Of a stretch of DNA of 64,000 bases, positions 63,446-64,000 are shown one piece after another. The stretch is from NCBI RefSeq assembly GCF_000970085.1, contig NZ_CP009506.1, positions 4,526,001 to 4,590,000 on the forward strand. The letters run 5' to 3'. The translations under genes and the position numbers were made by a program. Under the pieces are notes generated by a model that was given only the letters and a program-made list of their open reading frames with translations, was not told the DNA's origin and made no database searches. This stretch comes from Methanosarcina siciliae T4/M (GTDB lineage Archaea > Halobacteriota > Methanosarcinia > Methanosarcinales > Methanosarcinaceae). Position 1 is the stretch's first letter. Each line of letters begins with the position of its first letter.

Positions 63446-63612
63446 ACGAAAAATTCTTCTCAAACAAAAAATAGAGGCAAGCAAAATTTTTCAATGCCAA
63501 CAAACTACATTTTAAATAATTGAAAGTAGAACTATAAACCCCGGAAAAAAGTCCGGAGATGGCACAAAAATTAAGTACATGAATTAAGCTATAAGTAAAA
63601 GCTTTCACGTGC

Positions 63613-63685
63613 AGTCCTGTAGGGTAGTGGTCAATCCTTCGGGCCTTTGGAGCCCGGGACAGCGGTTCGAATCCGCTCAGGACTA
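63613..63685 (+). tRNA. tRNA-Gln (anticodon TTG)
   Basis: Acceptor AGTCCTG (63613-63619) pairs with CAGGACT (63678-63684). The anticodon stem CGGGC/GCCCG encloses CTTTGGA, giving anticodon TTG. T-arm AGCGGTTCGAATCCGCT. Discriminator A at 63685; CCA not encoded. No intron. Confidence 0.95.
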
Positions 63686-63888
63686 CTAAATTATTTTTGG
63701 CGCTTTTAATCGATAACTATTTTTCAAAATTTTCTTCCTGAACCCCTCTGATTTCAAGTTCATTTTATATTCTAAAGGTAGACAAATATAAATCAGTAGT
63801 TAACAACGGTTTTTAGGGAAGTTTTCATCTCCTCACAAGCTGCTGGGTGTTCGACTAGTGTAAAAATCCTTTTGAAAGTGGTACGAAT

Positions 63889-64000
63889 ATGAATCGTCAC
63901 TACGTGCTCTACTTTAGTGAAATTGATAAGACAAGTGGAAAAAGAGTAGGAGGTAAGGGCGCTAATCTCGGTGAATTGTACCAGATCCCGGAAATAGAGG
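63889..64000 (+). CDS. ppsA: Phosphoenolpyruvate synthase, N-terminal part (runs off window)
   Basis: From ATG 63889 the 37 visible codons read MNRHYVLYFSEIDKTSGKRV and then GGKGANLGELYQIP, the N-terminal signature of PEP synthase / pyruvate phosphate dikinase (xxVGGKGANLGEM). The gene continues past base 64000. The enzyme makes PEP from pyruvate and ATP, the entry to gluconeogenesis in methanogens. No ribosome site is obvious; the ~200-bp leader after tRNA-Gln is AT-rich. Confidence 0.85.
   Translation, partial: MNRHYVLYFSEIDKTSGKRVGGKGANLGELYQIPEIE

Noticed and set aside
1..64000. CRISPR array or rRNA genes
   Set aside because: No regularly spaced identical short repeats and no rRNA-like sequence were seen on either strand.

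Overview
The window looks like chromosomal DNA of a methanogenic archaeon, most likely Methanosarcina. The grounds are an archaeal TATA-binding protein gene, AT-rich intergenic DNA with TATA-type promoters, S-layer-type secreted proteins with cohesin-like, PKD and CARDB-type domains and a PGF-CTERM anchor, an MtaA/UroD-type corrinoid methyltransferase gene, and long spacers full of gene remnants. The species cannot be fixed from the sequence alone.

Layout. 1-4150: three cell-surface genes sharing a cohesin-like domain, the first also with a dockerin. 4150-6890: a decayed zone with a PQQ-propeller pseudogene, a truncated radical-SAM gene and a broken KAP NTPase that meet head-on at a deletion scar. 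7033-12029: a membrane HEAT-repeat protein, a SAM hydrolase-family gene, and an AT-rich two-gene module (HD phosphohydrolase plus YwgA/Panacea-like protein). 12757-17492: a QueG-like iron-sulfur protein, an ABC-2 exporter, an O6-alkylguanine methyltransferase and an orphan MNT antitoxin whose HEPN partner has been lost. 18249-26629: four tandem LolA-like lipoproteins followed by a LolCDE/MacB-like ABC system with a secreted CARDB-type protein. 26750-30003: thiC, a dolichol-type glycosyltransferase and tbp. 30198-36967: the operon [coiled-coil protein]-smc-scpA-scpB for chromosome condensation. 38612-41310: a DtxR-FeoA regulator with a matching palindromic operator, and feoB. 41560-47606: a GNAT acetyltransferase, tRNA-Arg(CCT), a complete biotin ECF transporter (bioY-ecfA-ecfA-ecfT), and an ArsR repressor with its operator and a metal/metalloid permease. 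47701-57000: a PspC protein, a frameshifted methyltransferase, tRNA-Arg(TCT), ilvE, a moeA-PBP fusion, a DRG GTPase, and an unusual methyltransferase-ATP-grasp fusion. 57100-62350: permease remnant, HicB-like genes, alkaline phosphatase plus a rearranged fragment of a second copy, and the UroD-family methyltransferase. 62340-63450: three diverged copies of a ~180-200 bp minus-strand unit, each behind the same TATA-like element. 63613-64000: tRNA-Gln(TTG) and the start of phosphoenolpyruvate synthase.

The best candidates for something undescribed are the three-copy minus-strand unit, the HD/YwgA-like pair, the methyltransferase-ATP-grasp fusion, the LolA-like array beside a LolCDE/MacB-like transporter in an organism without a known outer membrane, the coiled-coil gene heading the smc operon, and the duplicated TATA element in front of tbp.
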